Shown: positions 52,359 to 61,900 of the stretch, in pieces
How positions within the stretch are numbered: the first letter of the stretch is position 1
How the letters are laid out: every line of letters begins with the position of its first letter
Source of the DNA: Ruminiclostridium hungatei
GTDB lineage: Bacteria > Bacillota > Clostridia > Acetivibrionales > DSM-1351
NCBI RefSeq assembly: GCF_002051585.1
Contig: NZ_MZGX01000005.1
Span: 154,663 to 218,662, forward strand
DNA: 64,000 nt
Reading direction: 5' to 3'
Program-made: the position numbers and the translations under genes
Notes under the pieces: model-generated
Told to the model about the DNA's origin: nothing
The model's database searches: none
What the model saw: only the letters and a program-made list of their open reading frames with translations

Positions 52359-53366
52359 CTATTGGGTAACATGTACGACAGCTCTGACCTTAGTACCATC
52401 CTCCCAACAGTAAATGTAGGCTGTACCTTTTTTGACACCGGTAATTTTTCCGGTGCTGTCCACATTGGCCACATAGGGATTGCTTGAAGACCAGGAAGGC
52501 AGGTTTCCTGAAGAAACGGCTGCGGTTAAGAAGTAAGCTGTTCCTTTTTTGAGGGTTATTTCCGAAGAGCTTAGGAGTATATCCGGTTTTTTTACTGTTA
52601 CCTCACAGCTTCTGGACACACCGTCAATGGCGGCGGTGATGGTGGCAGTTCCATTTTTTACTGCGGTGACACTGCCGGTTTCATCAACCACGGCAACACT
52701 TGGCTTGTTTGTCTTCCACACAGGCATAAAGCCTGAGGATACGGAGGCTGAAAGCTGAAGCTTCTGCCCCCTGTACAAGGATATGCGGGTTTTGCTGAGA
52801 CTTACGGCAGGGGGCCTGATCCTGACCCTGCAGGAAGCGCTGCTTCCGTCGGAGGATGCTGTTATTACGGTCTCACCGGGCTTTTGACCTGTGACATTTC
52901 CATTCTCGTCAACAGTGGCGATACTTGCCTTGCTGCTTTTCCAAATAATTTTGGAGCTGTTTGAAGCAGAGGCTGAGAGCTTGAGCCTTCCGCCCCGTTC
53001 TATGGAGGCAGAGGCCTGACTTATGGTTATTTTAGTCTGGCTGACCGTTACTTTACAGGAAGCCTCTGCATTCCGGATTTTTGCTGTCAAAGTGGCAGTG
53101 CCTGCTTTTTTTGCCGTAACCTTACCGTAGGTGTTGACAGAAGCAATGGCGGAGTTGCTGCTTTTCCAGGTTGGCAGGCTGCCGTTGGAAGTGACTGCAA
53201 GGATATGGAATTCTTTTCCGATATCAACAGTTGCACTGTATTTTGAGAGTAAAATAAAAGAAATGAAACCGGTGGAACTTGCTGATACCTTTTGAAAAGG
53301 GAGAGATAAAGAGAGTAATAAAAAGACTAAAAACATGGGAAATAGGGTTTTTCTTGTGTGCGACAT
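52359..53366 (-). CDS. Secreted protein with four BIG_2 Ig-like domains
   Basis: A 335-residue secreted protein. A signal peptide (MFLVFLLLSLSLPFQKVSA) is followed by four bacterial Ig-like group 2 domains of about 75 residues each. Each has the pattern W-K/S-S-x-x-x-x-A-x-V-D/N-x-x-G-x-V/I-T-x-x-K-x-G-x-x-x-I/L-T-A (for example IASVNTYGKVTAKKAGTATLTA and VAVVDETGSVTAVKNGTATITA). No anchor or catalytic domain. Likely a surface or cell-wall associated adhesive protein. The start at 53366 follows GGAGGAT; a longer frame to 53492 lacks a site. Confidence 0.88.
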   Translation of the reverse strand: MSHTRKTLFPMFLVFLLLSLSLPFQKVSASSTGFISFILLSKYSATVDIGKEFHILAVTSNGSLPTWKSSNSAIASVNTYGKVTAKKAGTATLTAKIRNAEASCKVTVSQTKITISQASASIERGGRLKLSASASNSSKIIWKSSKASIATVDENGNVTGQKPGETVITASSDGSSASCRVRIRPPAVSLSKTRISLYRGQKLQLSASVSSGFMPVWKTNKPSVAVVDETGSVTAVKNGTATITAAIDGVSRSCEVTVKKPDILLSSSEITLKKGTAYFLTAAVSSGNLPSWSSSNPYVANVDSTGKITGVKKGTAYIYCWEDGTKVRAVVHVTQ

Positions 53367-53571
53367 TAAAATCCTCCATTCATAGAATGTGAGGAATAAA
53401 TGCATTATATATGGCAAACCTGTAAATAGTTTATCATATATGGTGCCGGCCTTCAACGGTGAAAAGTGATATTTCTGTTGCACAGGCTGCAAAAAATGGT
53501 TAAACTAATATATTCATATAAACATATGCAGCGTCAGTTAAATAAATCATTGATGAAAGGAAGAAAAAAAT

Positions 53572-54168
53572 ATGCTGAAAAAGAATGAAACCGCACTGCT
53601 GGTCATTGATATGCAGTACGGAGGCGGCGCGCCGGACGGCTCCTTGGTCAGAATGCTGGATGTGGACGTGTCAAAGCAGGAGGATATTGTAACGCCAATA
53701 ATAGAATTAAAGAAATACTTTAATGAGAACGGTATGCTGGTGGTAAATGTCAAAACCGAATATCAAGAGGATTTCAGTGATTGGAAGATGCTTGACGAGA
53801 GATTTGAAGTGAGGAAGTACAAGCACTTTGTAAAAGGTACGGCAGATGCGGAAATCATACCGCCTTTGGCACCCGGGGAAGGGGAAGTCCTGGTTGTAAA
53901 GAACAGATGGGATGCCTTTTTTGATACCGAGCTGGATAAGATACTGAAGTCCGGAAATATTAAGAATCTGGTTATAGCAGGCGCTGCCACTGACGTGTGT
54001 GTATTGGAAACCTGCAGCCACGCCTTTTCTTTAAATTATAACTGCATCGTGCCCAGGGAAACCACGGCTTCCTTTAATGCCGAGAGGAAGGAAATGGGGC
54101 TGGAAATGCTGTCCTTTGGCAGGAGCAAGGTGGTAAGCGTTGACGAAGTATATGAAATGCTGGGGTGA
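53572..54168 (+). CDS. Isochorismatase-family cysteine hydrolase
   Basis: A 198-residue cysteine hydrolase. The catalytic Asp is in LLVIDMQYGG, the Lys in VVKNRWDAFFDTELD and the Cys in IAGAATDVCVLETCSHAF. Family members cleave isochorismate, nicotinamide, N-carbamoylsarcosine or biuret-like amides; nothing here separates them. It stands alone with ATG behind GAAAGGAAG and a terminator at 54215. It is far from the prephenate operon, and no link to it can be claimed. Confidence 0.9.
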   Translation: MLKKNETALLVIDMQYGGGAPDGSLVRMLDVDVSKQEDIVTPIIELKKYFNENGMLVVNVKTEYQEDFSDWKMLDERFEVRKYKHFVKGTADAEIIPPLAPGEGEVLVVKNRWDAFFDTELDKILKSGNIKNLVIAGAATDVCVLETCSHAFSLNYNCIVPRETTASFNAERKEMGLEMLSFGRSKVVSVDEVYEMLG

Positions 54169-54214
54169 TATCTGTCTTGTAACGCCAACAATTTCTGCTA
54201 AACATTTAGATAGA

Positions 54215-54256
54215 AGAAGCCATGAGGTACAAAATGTACTTCATGGCTTCTTTTAT
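54215..54256 (+). terminator. Terminator of the isochorismatase-family gene
   Basis: AGAAGCCATGAGGTAC pairs with GTACTTCATGGCTTCT (one mismatch) around a short AAAAT loop and is followed by TTTTAT. Confidence 0.88.
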
Positions 54257-54317
54257 ATTATTCCTGAAGTAGAAAAATCTGAACTTTTCATATAGAAAAA
54301 TGAAATTATTATAAAAA

Positions 54318-54347
54318 TTGACATAAATTCTAAATAAATGCTACAAT
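54318..54347 (+). promoter_or_regulatory. Promoter of the subtilase-RCC1 gene
   Basis: Perfect TTGACA at 54318-54323, 18-base spacer and TACAAT at 54342-54347, 43 bases before the ATG at 54391. Confidence 0.6.
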
Positions 54348-54390
54348 ATGGAAACATAATATTGTCTAATTTTCCAAAAGGAGTGTTTTT

Positions 54391-57300
54391 ATGTCAAAAA
54401 TTGTAAGGTGCATTTCAATTATATTATTATTGTTTTTCACAGTTCAGATTAATTTATCCGCAATAGTATACGCAAGTGAGACTGACAATGTTGTTATGGA
54501 AATTTCAATTCCGCTTTTATCAGTTTCCACTGTGAACATTACGGATACAAAGGTTGAATTGGTGTGGTCTGGCAGTGATAGCAGTGTTTTGGCTGTATCA
54601 TATGAGATTTACCGGAATGACAGCCTTATAAAGGCAGTGGACAGTTTTACATATACGGATATGGAGCTTCAGCCAAATACGAGCTATTACTATAAAATTA
54701 AGGCCAAAGATAAAGCAGGAGAAATAGTTGCAGAAAGCAATGTGTTAGACGTTAAAACCAGAGAAAAACAAGAAGAGCTGCCAATGGGCTCCGAAGCAAC
54801 TGATATTGAGGGTTTGCAACCGACGGCAGTCACTCCGGGATATATAACTGTATCCGGAGATGAAAATGATTTATTGGATAAACAGAGCTCTGATGTGGAA
54901 ACAGACAGGTTTATCATTAAATATAAGAAAAAGGATATCAAGTTTAATGTAAGTAAGTCCTTTGATAAAATAGAAAAAAAATTAAAGGATAAGGCCAAGC
55001 TTAACAAAATATATAAGCATAAGGATTTCGAAATTGTAGTACTTGACAAAAAGCAAAAATTTAAAGACTTAGCAGATGATTTGAAAAAACAGGATGTGGA
55101 AAATGATATCCAGTATATACAGCCTGACTACCAGTTGAGCTTGTCGTCCGATGATCCTTACTACAACAGTCAGTGGGGATTGGGGAAAAAATTAGTTCAA
55201 AATGATAATGTAGATAGTAGGATATCCATGGAATACAGGATAAAAATGCTGCCGCCTCACTTAAGAGAAGTGGTTGAAGGTAGCCGGGAGCTCAGAAATT
55301 TCTTGTTGAACACTCCCGTTGAAGAGATAAGGGAAAAATTAATCAAAATGGACACTTCTATAAGCCTAGAACCTTATATATTATCAGAGCTGGCTAATGA
55401 GTCATGTATTACAGAGCCAGAATATATGACATATTCAGTCCTTAGTCAAAATAATAGTTATATTTGTGATGCAGGAGCGGAGGACGCTTGGGAAAAGTCA
55501 ACCGGTAATGGAGCATTGATAGCGGTGATTGATACAGGGGTAGACGTTGCACATGAAGATTTAGCAGGGAATGTATGGGTAAATTCCGGGGAGATTCCCG
55601 GTAATGGACTTGATGATGATGGAAATGGAAAGATAGATGACACTAACGGCTGGAATTTTGTTGACAGCAGCAATCTATTATGGGACCAGGCAAATTTTAT
55701 TAATGAAAACCACGGTACGCATATTTCGGGAATTATTGCCGCGGTTAAGGACAACAGCGTAGGTATTTCGGGAGTGGCTCCTGCTTCAAAGGTGTTGCCG
55801 TTAAAGGTATTTAATAATGGAAAGGCATATACCAGTGATATCATAAATGCTATACAGTATGCCGAGAGCATGGGTGCCAAAGTAGTAAACTGCAGTTGGG
55901 GAAGCACTGACGAAAATCCCGCTCTGAAGGAAGCAATACAAAATTCAAATATGCTCTTTGTATGTGCGGCTGGAAACAGCGGTCTGGATATAGACAAAGC
56001 ACTGATATATCCGGCGGCCTTTGATTGTCCCAACATAATAACGGTGGCGTCTGTAAATAAAGACGGTTGCTTGTCCGGCTTTTCAAATTACGGAGAAGGC
56101 TCTGTAGATGTGGCTGCGCCCGGTGAAGCTATTATCAGCACTTTAACCGGTAATTCATATGGTGAGATGAGCGGAACCTCAATGGCGGCAGCTTTCGTTT
56201 CTGGTGAGGCCGCACTGCTCTTGAGCAATTCATCAGGAATGAACTGCGTGCAATTAAAAGAAAGAATAGTCAAATGCTCGGAGCATTTATCAAGCCTAAC
56301 CGGAAAAGTAAGCGGCAGCTCAAAAATCAATTGTATAAATGCGCTTAATGATATTTCAACTGATGAATATATAAATGTTTTAAATGCCATGCTGATGCAA
56401 AGTAATAAAGAACAGGCAGGCACGGACGAATTAAGTCCATTCTCAACCTCTGAAGTATCAGGACAGTTTGTTAAGGTTGATGGGGGATCATACTTTACTT
56501 TGGCACTGAGAAACGATGGAACAGTTTGGGCTTGCGGTATAAATGATAAGGGCCAGTTGGGTAACAATAGCAGTACAGGAGCGAAATTACCTGTCAATGT
56601 TGTGGGTTTATATGGAATTACTTCAATTGCTGCCTGTAATTCTCACGGTATAGCCTTAAGGAATGACGGAACAGTCTGGACATGGGGTTATAACGTAAAT
56701 GGACAATTAGGAGATGCAACCACGGAAACGAGGCTTTCACCCGTACAGGTAAAAGGGCTTTCTGAAATTACTGCCATTGCAGGCGGGGCGGATTATTGCA
56801 TGGCCTTAAGAAGCGATGGAACAGTGTGGGCCTGGGGCTACAATTTCTATGGACAGTTAGGAGACGGGACTACAATCAATAAGGCCACGGCAGTGCAGGT
56901 GAGCGGTCTCAGTGGAGTAAAGGCGATTGCATGCGGCAGTTATCATAGCTTGGCCTTAAAGGATGACGGAACAGTGTGGGCCTGGGGCTACAACTATTAT
57001 GGACAAATTGGAGACGGAACAACAGCATCAAAAGCTATAGCTGTACAAGTGGCAGAATTAGAGGGAATTGCATCAATTTCGGCGGGTGACAGCCATAGCC
57101 TTGCACTCAAAAATGACGGAACGGTATCGGCCTGGGGCGGAAACTATTATGGACAGCTTGGAGACGGAACAACAACATCAAGAACCACACCAATACAGGT
57201 AAACGGATTGGATGGAGTTATGACGATTTCAGCGGGATATGCCCATAATCTCGTACTGAAAAATGACGGAACGGTATTGGCTTGGGGAAAGAACAGCAGT

Positions 57301-58908
57301 GGACAGCTAGGGGATGGAACAACAGCGAATAAAAGCGTACCAATATTGGTAATGGGATTGAATGATGCAGCTTCCATTGGGTGTGGATATGAGGACAGTC
57401 TGGCAGTTAAAACTGATGGAACAGTGTGGGTTTGGGGGCTCAATTCCGAATACGGACAGCTTGGAAAAAATGTGTCTGCATATAGAACTTCTCCGGTTAA
57501 AACAAATAACCTGAGTGAAGTTAAAGCCATTGCTGAAGGGAACTATCATAGCCTCGCGTTGAAAAACGACGGAACAGTGTGGTCATGGGGCTACAATTCA
57601 GACGGACAGTTAGGCGACGGAACTACGGCAGTAAAATCATCGCCAATACAGGTAAGCGGTATCTCAGGAATTACTGCAATTTCAGCGGGCGAAAATTATA
57701 GTTTGGCGCTAAGGAATGACGGAACAGTGTGGGCCTGGGGAAGCAATAATTACGGCCAATTGGGAGACGGAACAACAGATTCAAAGCTTATACCGACACA
57801 GGTAAGCGGATTGAGTGGAATTACAGCAATAGCGGCGGCAGATGAACACAGTCTGGCTGTAAAGAATGACGGGACAGTGTGGGCATGGGGAAGAAACTCT
57901 CTAGGTGCACTTGGTGATGGAAGCCAGGTAACAAGAACAAGCCCTGTACAGGTAAGCGGGCTGGACGGAATAATAGCAGTTTCTGGAGGCAGTGATTTAA
58001 GTGTGGCATTGAAAAATGATGGAACAGTGTGGGCCTGGGGCTATAGTGTTTATGGCAGAATGGGTAACGGTGGATCTGAGGGGGTGAAAACAACTCCTGT
58101 GCGTGTAAATACATTGAGCGGAATTACGGCTATTGACACTTGTGACAGCCACAACGTAGCATTGAAAAATGATGGTACAGTTTGGGAATGGGGATTAATA
58201 ATGGTTTTACCAACAAGATATGTTGTAAAGTCCATACCGGAAAAAGTAAGCGGTTTGAGCGGAATAGTATCCGTTAGTAAGAGCATGGCTTTAAAAGATG
58301 ATGGGACAGTCTGGACATGGGGGGATAACGAGAAGGGACAGCTTGGTGACGGAACAACAATAGCGAGGGAAACACCGGAATATGTAAGAGAAATTATTGG
58401 CGTAAGCGCAATTTCGGGTAGATTATATACTAAGCTGGCTGTGAAAAATGACGGGACAGTGTGGGCCTGGGGGTACAACTGTTATGGGCAATTGGGAAAC
58501 GGAGAAATGACATATTACGCGAACCCCGAGTATTCATTTGGAACACTTCAAGAATTTCAACCTATTTCTTCAGCGTATGAAGCAGCATGTACCAAAGATA
58601 AAGAATTCAGCCTTGTTTTTAAGCTTAAAAACATAAATGACTTTACGAGACGTACCTTTACTGTTACATATGACCCATCTGAGATAAGCAGCGTATCTGA
58701 TTTGAGCAGGTTTACTTATCTTAAGGAAAAAGGGATTGGGACTATTGCCGGTACAGGAATAACAATCCTGCAAAATGATCCGGGTGTCATCAGATTCAAA
58801 GTTGATAAGCCCATACCGGCCGGCAAGACCTGGTCAGGAGTATTAAACGTCATAGTGCTTAAAGCTGCTGTGACAGGACCGGTCACATTAAGCTGCAGGG
58901 TGGAGTAG
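54391..58908 (+). CDS. Giant secreted subtilisin-like protease fused to RCC1 propeller repeats
   Basis: A 1505-residue secreted protein. A signal peptide (to about Ser29) is followed by an Fn3 domain (about 40-125), an S8 propeptide-like region (DRFIIKYKKK near 170 to YIQPDYQLS near 250), a short linker and an S8 catalytic domain. The triad is Asp381 (AVIDTGVDV), His441 (ENHGTHISG) and Ser597 (GTSMAAAFVSG). From about residue 700 to 1380 there are 14 RCC1-type repeats of about 50 residues with the core DGTVWAWGxNxxGQLGDGT. The C-terminal 120 residues form a beta-rich cohesin-like module. 14 repeats would make two seven-bladed propellers. Promoter at 54318; a second subtilase follows 57 bases later. 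Confidence 0.92.
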   Translation: MSKIVRCISIILLLFFTVQINLSAIVYASETDNVVMEISIPLLSVSTVNITDTKVELVWSGSDSSVLAVSYEIYRNDSLIKAVDSFTYTDMELQPNTSYYYKIKAKDKAGEIVAESNVLDVKTREKQEELPMGSEATDIEGLQPTAVTPGYITVSGDENDLLDKQSSDVETDRFIIKYKKKDIKFNVSKSFDKIEKKLKDKAKLNKIYKHKDFEIVVLDKKQKFKDLADDLKKQDVENDIQYIQPDYQLSLSSDDPYYNSQWGLGKKLVQNDNVDSRISMEYRIKMLPPHLREVVEGSRELRNFLLNTPVEEIREKLIKMDTSISLEPYILSELANESCITEPEYMTYSVLSQNNSYICDAGAEDAWEKSTGNGALIAVIDTGVDVAHEDLAGNVWVNSGEIPGNGLDDDGNGKIDDTNGWNFVDSSNLLWDQANFINENHGTHISGIIAAVKDNSVGISGVAPASKVLPLKVFNNGKAYTSDIINAIQYAESMGAKVVNCSWGSTDENPALKEAIQNSNMLFVCAAGNSGLDIDKALIYPAAFDCPNIITVASVNKDGCLSGFSNYGEGSVDVAAPGEAIISTLTGNSYGEMSGTSMAAAFVSGEAALLLSNSSGMNCVQLKERIVKCSEHLSSLTGKVSGSSKINCINALNDISTDEYINVLNAMLMQSNKEQAGTDELSPFSTSEVSGQFVKVDGGSYFTLALRNDGTVWACGINDKGQLGNNSSTGAKLPVNVVGLYGITSIAACNSHGIALRNDGTVWTWGYNVNGQLGDATTETRLSPVQVKGLSEITAIAGGADYCMALRSDGTVWAWGYNFYGQLGDGTTINKATAVQVSGLSGVKAIACGSYHSLALKDDGTVWAWGYNYYGQIGDGTTASKAIAVQVAELEGIASISAGDSHSLALKNDGTVSAWGGNYYGQLGDGTTTSRTTPIQVNGLDGVMTISAGYAHNLVLKNDGTVLAWGKNSSGQLGDGTTANKSVPILVMGLNDAASIGCGYEDSLAVKTDGTVWVWGLNSEYGQLGKNVSAYRTSPVKTNNLSEVKAIAEGNYHSLALKNDGTVWSWGYNSDGQLGDGTTAVKSSPIQVSGISGITAISAGENYSLALRNDGTVWAWGSNNYGQLGDGTTDSKLIPTQVSGLSGITAIAAADEHSLAVKNDGTVWAWGRNSLGALGDGSQVTRTSPVQVSGLDGIIAVSGGSDLSVALKNDGTVWAWGYSVYGRMGNGGSEGVKTTPVRVNTLSGITAIDTCDSHNVALKNDGTVWEWGLIMVLPTRYVVKSIPEKVSGLSGIVSVSKSMALKDDGTVWTWGDNEKGQLGDGTTIARETPEYVREIIGVSAISGRLYTKLAVKNDGTVWAWGYNCYGQLGNGEMTYYANPEYSFGTLQEFQPISSAYEAACTKDKEFSLVFKLKNINDFTRRTFTVTYDPSEISSVSDLSRFTYLKEKGIGTIAGTGITILQNDPGVIRFKVDKPIPAGKTWSGVLNVIVLKAAVTGPVTLSCRVE
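56502..58530 (+). repeat. Tandem RCC1-type coding repeats, 14 units of about 150 bp
   Basis: Fourteen in-frame units with core L-A-L-K-N-D-G-T-V-W-A-W-G, N-x-x-G-Q-L-G-D-G-T-T and an S-G-L-x-x-I-x-A-I-x-A-G tail. The DNA is diverged but alignable. Unit 12 lacks the N-x-x-G-Q-L-G segment. Fourteen equals two seven-bladed propellers. Confidence 0.85.
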
Positions 58909-58965
58909 GGAGAAGCACGATTTGCTAAAAGTGATAAATTAAGCCTTTTGGAGGTATACAAATAT

Positions 58966-61900
58966 ATGATAAAGTTTCTGAGAAAAAAATTAACTAAGGC
59001 ATTGACTGCTGTTCTGGTGGCTGCCAACCTGTTATCTGCTATTCCTGTTAACGCTTCAGTTGGAAGCAGCCCTGATATAAATCAGAGTATAAACTCTGTT
59101 GCGGCTGTTACCGATAAAAGTGAAAAGACAACAAAAGAAAATAGTGCTTTAAAAGAAGATATGGCACAGTATTATAATTCCTTAAAAAATAATGCTTCTG
59201 ATAGTATGACGAGTGAAAGCGAAGTGGTACAAGAAAAGCCCCAAAGAGCTCTTTCGGAAAAGGAGAAATCTCAGATCATTGTAAAGTACAGGAATGTGAA
59301 TAAAAGGGAAAATATTAAAAGCAAGGTTAAAGCAAAAGCTAAATTATCAAAAATGAAAACTCTTAAAAGCTTTTCAAAAAGCAAAATAGATATAATAGAT
59401 GTGGGAAGCGATTCTGATATTAAATCTATAGTTAAGGATTTTGAAGACGACCCGGACGTGGAATATGTGCAGCCTAACTACATATTGACTGCTTCTGACA
59501 CAGTGCCTCCTGACTTGAAGGATTTAAATATTGTGTATACGGATACTGAATTTGAAACATTTAATGATTTAAAACCTGAAATAATCACAGGTAAAAATAT
59601 CAATATTGAAAAGGCGTGGAAATTAACCAAAGGCTCTCCGGAGGTTACAGTAGGTATTCTTGACAGCGGAATAAGCATAAGCCACAAGGATTTGGCAGGC
59701 AATATTTACGTCAATAAAAATGAAATACCCGGCAATAACATCGATGATGACAATAATGGCTACATTGATGACGTAAATGGGTGGGATTTTGTCAATAAGG
59801 ACAATATAGTCGAAGATGGAGATATAGGCGTACACGGAACGCATATTGCAGGAATAATCGCAGCCTTGCAAAATAATGGAGGAATTTGCGGACTTGCTCC
59901 AAAAGTAAAAATTCTTCCGCTCAAGTTTATTAACGATACATATGGATATACTTCCGATGCAATTGAAGCAATTGAATATGCAAAAGCCCTAGGAGTAAAA
60001 ATAATAAACTGCAGTTGGGGAAGCGAATATTATAATCCTGCCTTGAAAGAAGCTATGAAAAATAGTGAAATGCTGTTTATATGTGCGGCTGGCAATAATA
60101 ATGAGGATGTACTCATTAACCCAATATATCCTGCTTGCTTTGATCTGCCCAATGTTATTTCGGTTACGGCTGTTGATAAAAATGGAAATCTGGCCGAGTT
60201 CTCCAATTATGGTAAAGAAGTGGAGTTAGCGGCACCCGGTGTTGATATATTAAGCACACTGCCTTCCTCCGATGCATATCAGAGGTTGAGCGGAACCTCA
60301 ATGTCAGCGGCATACGTTTCCGGACTGGCAGCTCTTATAAAAAGCTACAAGCCCGGTGTATCTGTTTATGATATTGCAGATGCCTTAAGTTCAAATGTAA
60401 AAAAAGACAACAGGCTGAAAGACAAAGTGGCTTCAGGGGGAATAGTAGATGCTTACCAGGCTCTGAGCAATATCAAGACAGGCACAAAACCTGAAAGCAA
60501 ATTGTCCAATGATCCTGAAACCGTTGACATTCATATTGACAATTCCAATCAGGAGCTGGCCGATACGCCTACCATATCCAATCCATTCAAATATGATAAA
60601 TATAATTCGGGACAATACACAAAAGATATAGAAGAGGGCGTGGATAAAAACACCGGAAGCATAAACTTGAACAAAAACCTGCTCAGCCTCAAGGGCAAAA
60701 GCGGTCTGGATTTAAATCTGAGTTTAAATTATGATTCCAATAATGCCGGACTGTTTGAGGCGGATTACAAACAAAATTTAACATACCTTTTCAATTATAA
60801 CGTATTTTGTTTTCATTCCATATATCCGGTTGAGAATATATTTATGGAGCCAATGGGAGTATCCTATCCGCCATATGACTTTTTTGAAGCAAAATATGGC
60901 ACCACAAATATCAGTGAGGCATTCAATAAATATGAGGAATACCGTCAGCTATGGGTAAATAACGGGTCAAACAGCAGTGATCCGTTATTTAAGTACAATG
61001 TTGTGAAATTCATGTCAAGAAGTAATATCTGGATAAATTACGATCAATGCCTTAATGTGAACAATCCCACCACCTATGCTGAGAAATCCGGGAATATAGG
61101 CTCGGGCTGGAATTGGGCCTTTTCCTCAATAGAAAGTGCAAACGGTCAGAAATACCTGCACCTGGACAATGGCTCCGCTTACCAGATTGAAATTACAGCC
61201 ACAGCCGGTGATTCAAATTTGAAGGGTTACACTTTGAAGGATATCCGGCTTGAATATGACAGCAGCTTTTCAAACGGAACATTGACGTCATATTATGCCT
61301 TGTTCTATAAGGATGGCAATAAAGAGTATTTTGACAGTGACGGTAAATTAATTGGTAAGGTTGACAGATTTAATAACAAGATAAAATTTGAATATTACAC
61401 CGGGGATACAAAGCTATGGAAGATAACCGACACTGCAGGCAGGGTTATCACCTTTACCTATACTCAAAATACAGATACCAGGACGCTGACTGTCTCCTGG
61501 TCAGACCCGTATAATGCAAGCATAGTGCTGACTTCTGAAAAGGTAAGCGGGTACGGTGACGACTATGTTCTGAAATCCATAGAAAATCAGGAACTGCAGA
61601 CAACTACCTTTGACTATTCTTTTGATTCTGCAAGCTATAACTTCTTCTCAAAAGAGAGTTCTTATGTGACCGCGCAAAATAATGTCTTTGCAAATATTAA
61701 AAGGGTTACATATCCAACTGCTGCCTGCACGGAATATACCTACGAAAAATCAACCCGGAATTTAGGCAGCGGGGGCATACAGGAATACTACAGGGCTAAA
61801 AGCAGAAAAGACAATACCAATGGTAAGGATTATACGCTGAGAACCTTTGCATACTCCAGCGATAATTACTCCGGATATCCGCAGTATAAGGATCCCAGTG

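Noticed and set aside
53572..54168. Isochorismatase as part of the chorismate/prephenate pathway
   Set aside because: It is over 22 kb from the operon with its own terminator, and the family name does not show an isochorismate substrate.
56502..58530. CRISPR-like or satellite array
   Set aside because: The 150-base periodicity is an in-frame protein repeat (RCC1), with diverged DNA and no short identical repeats.
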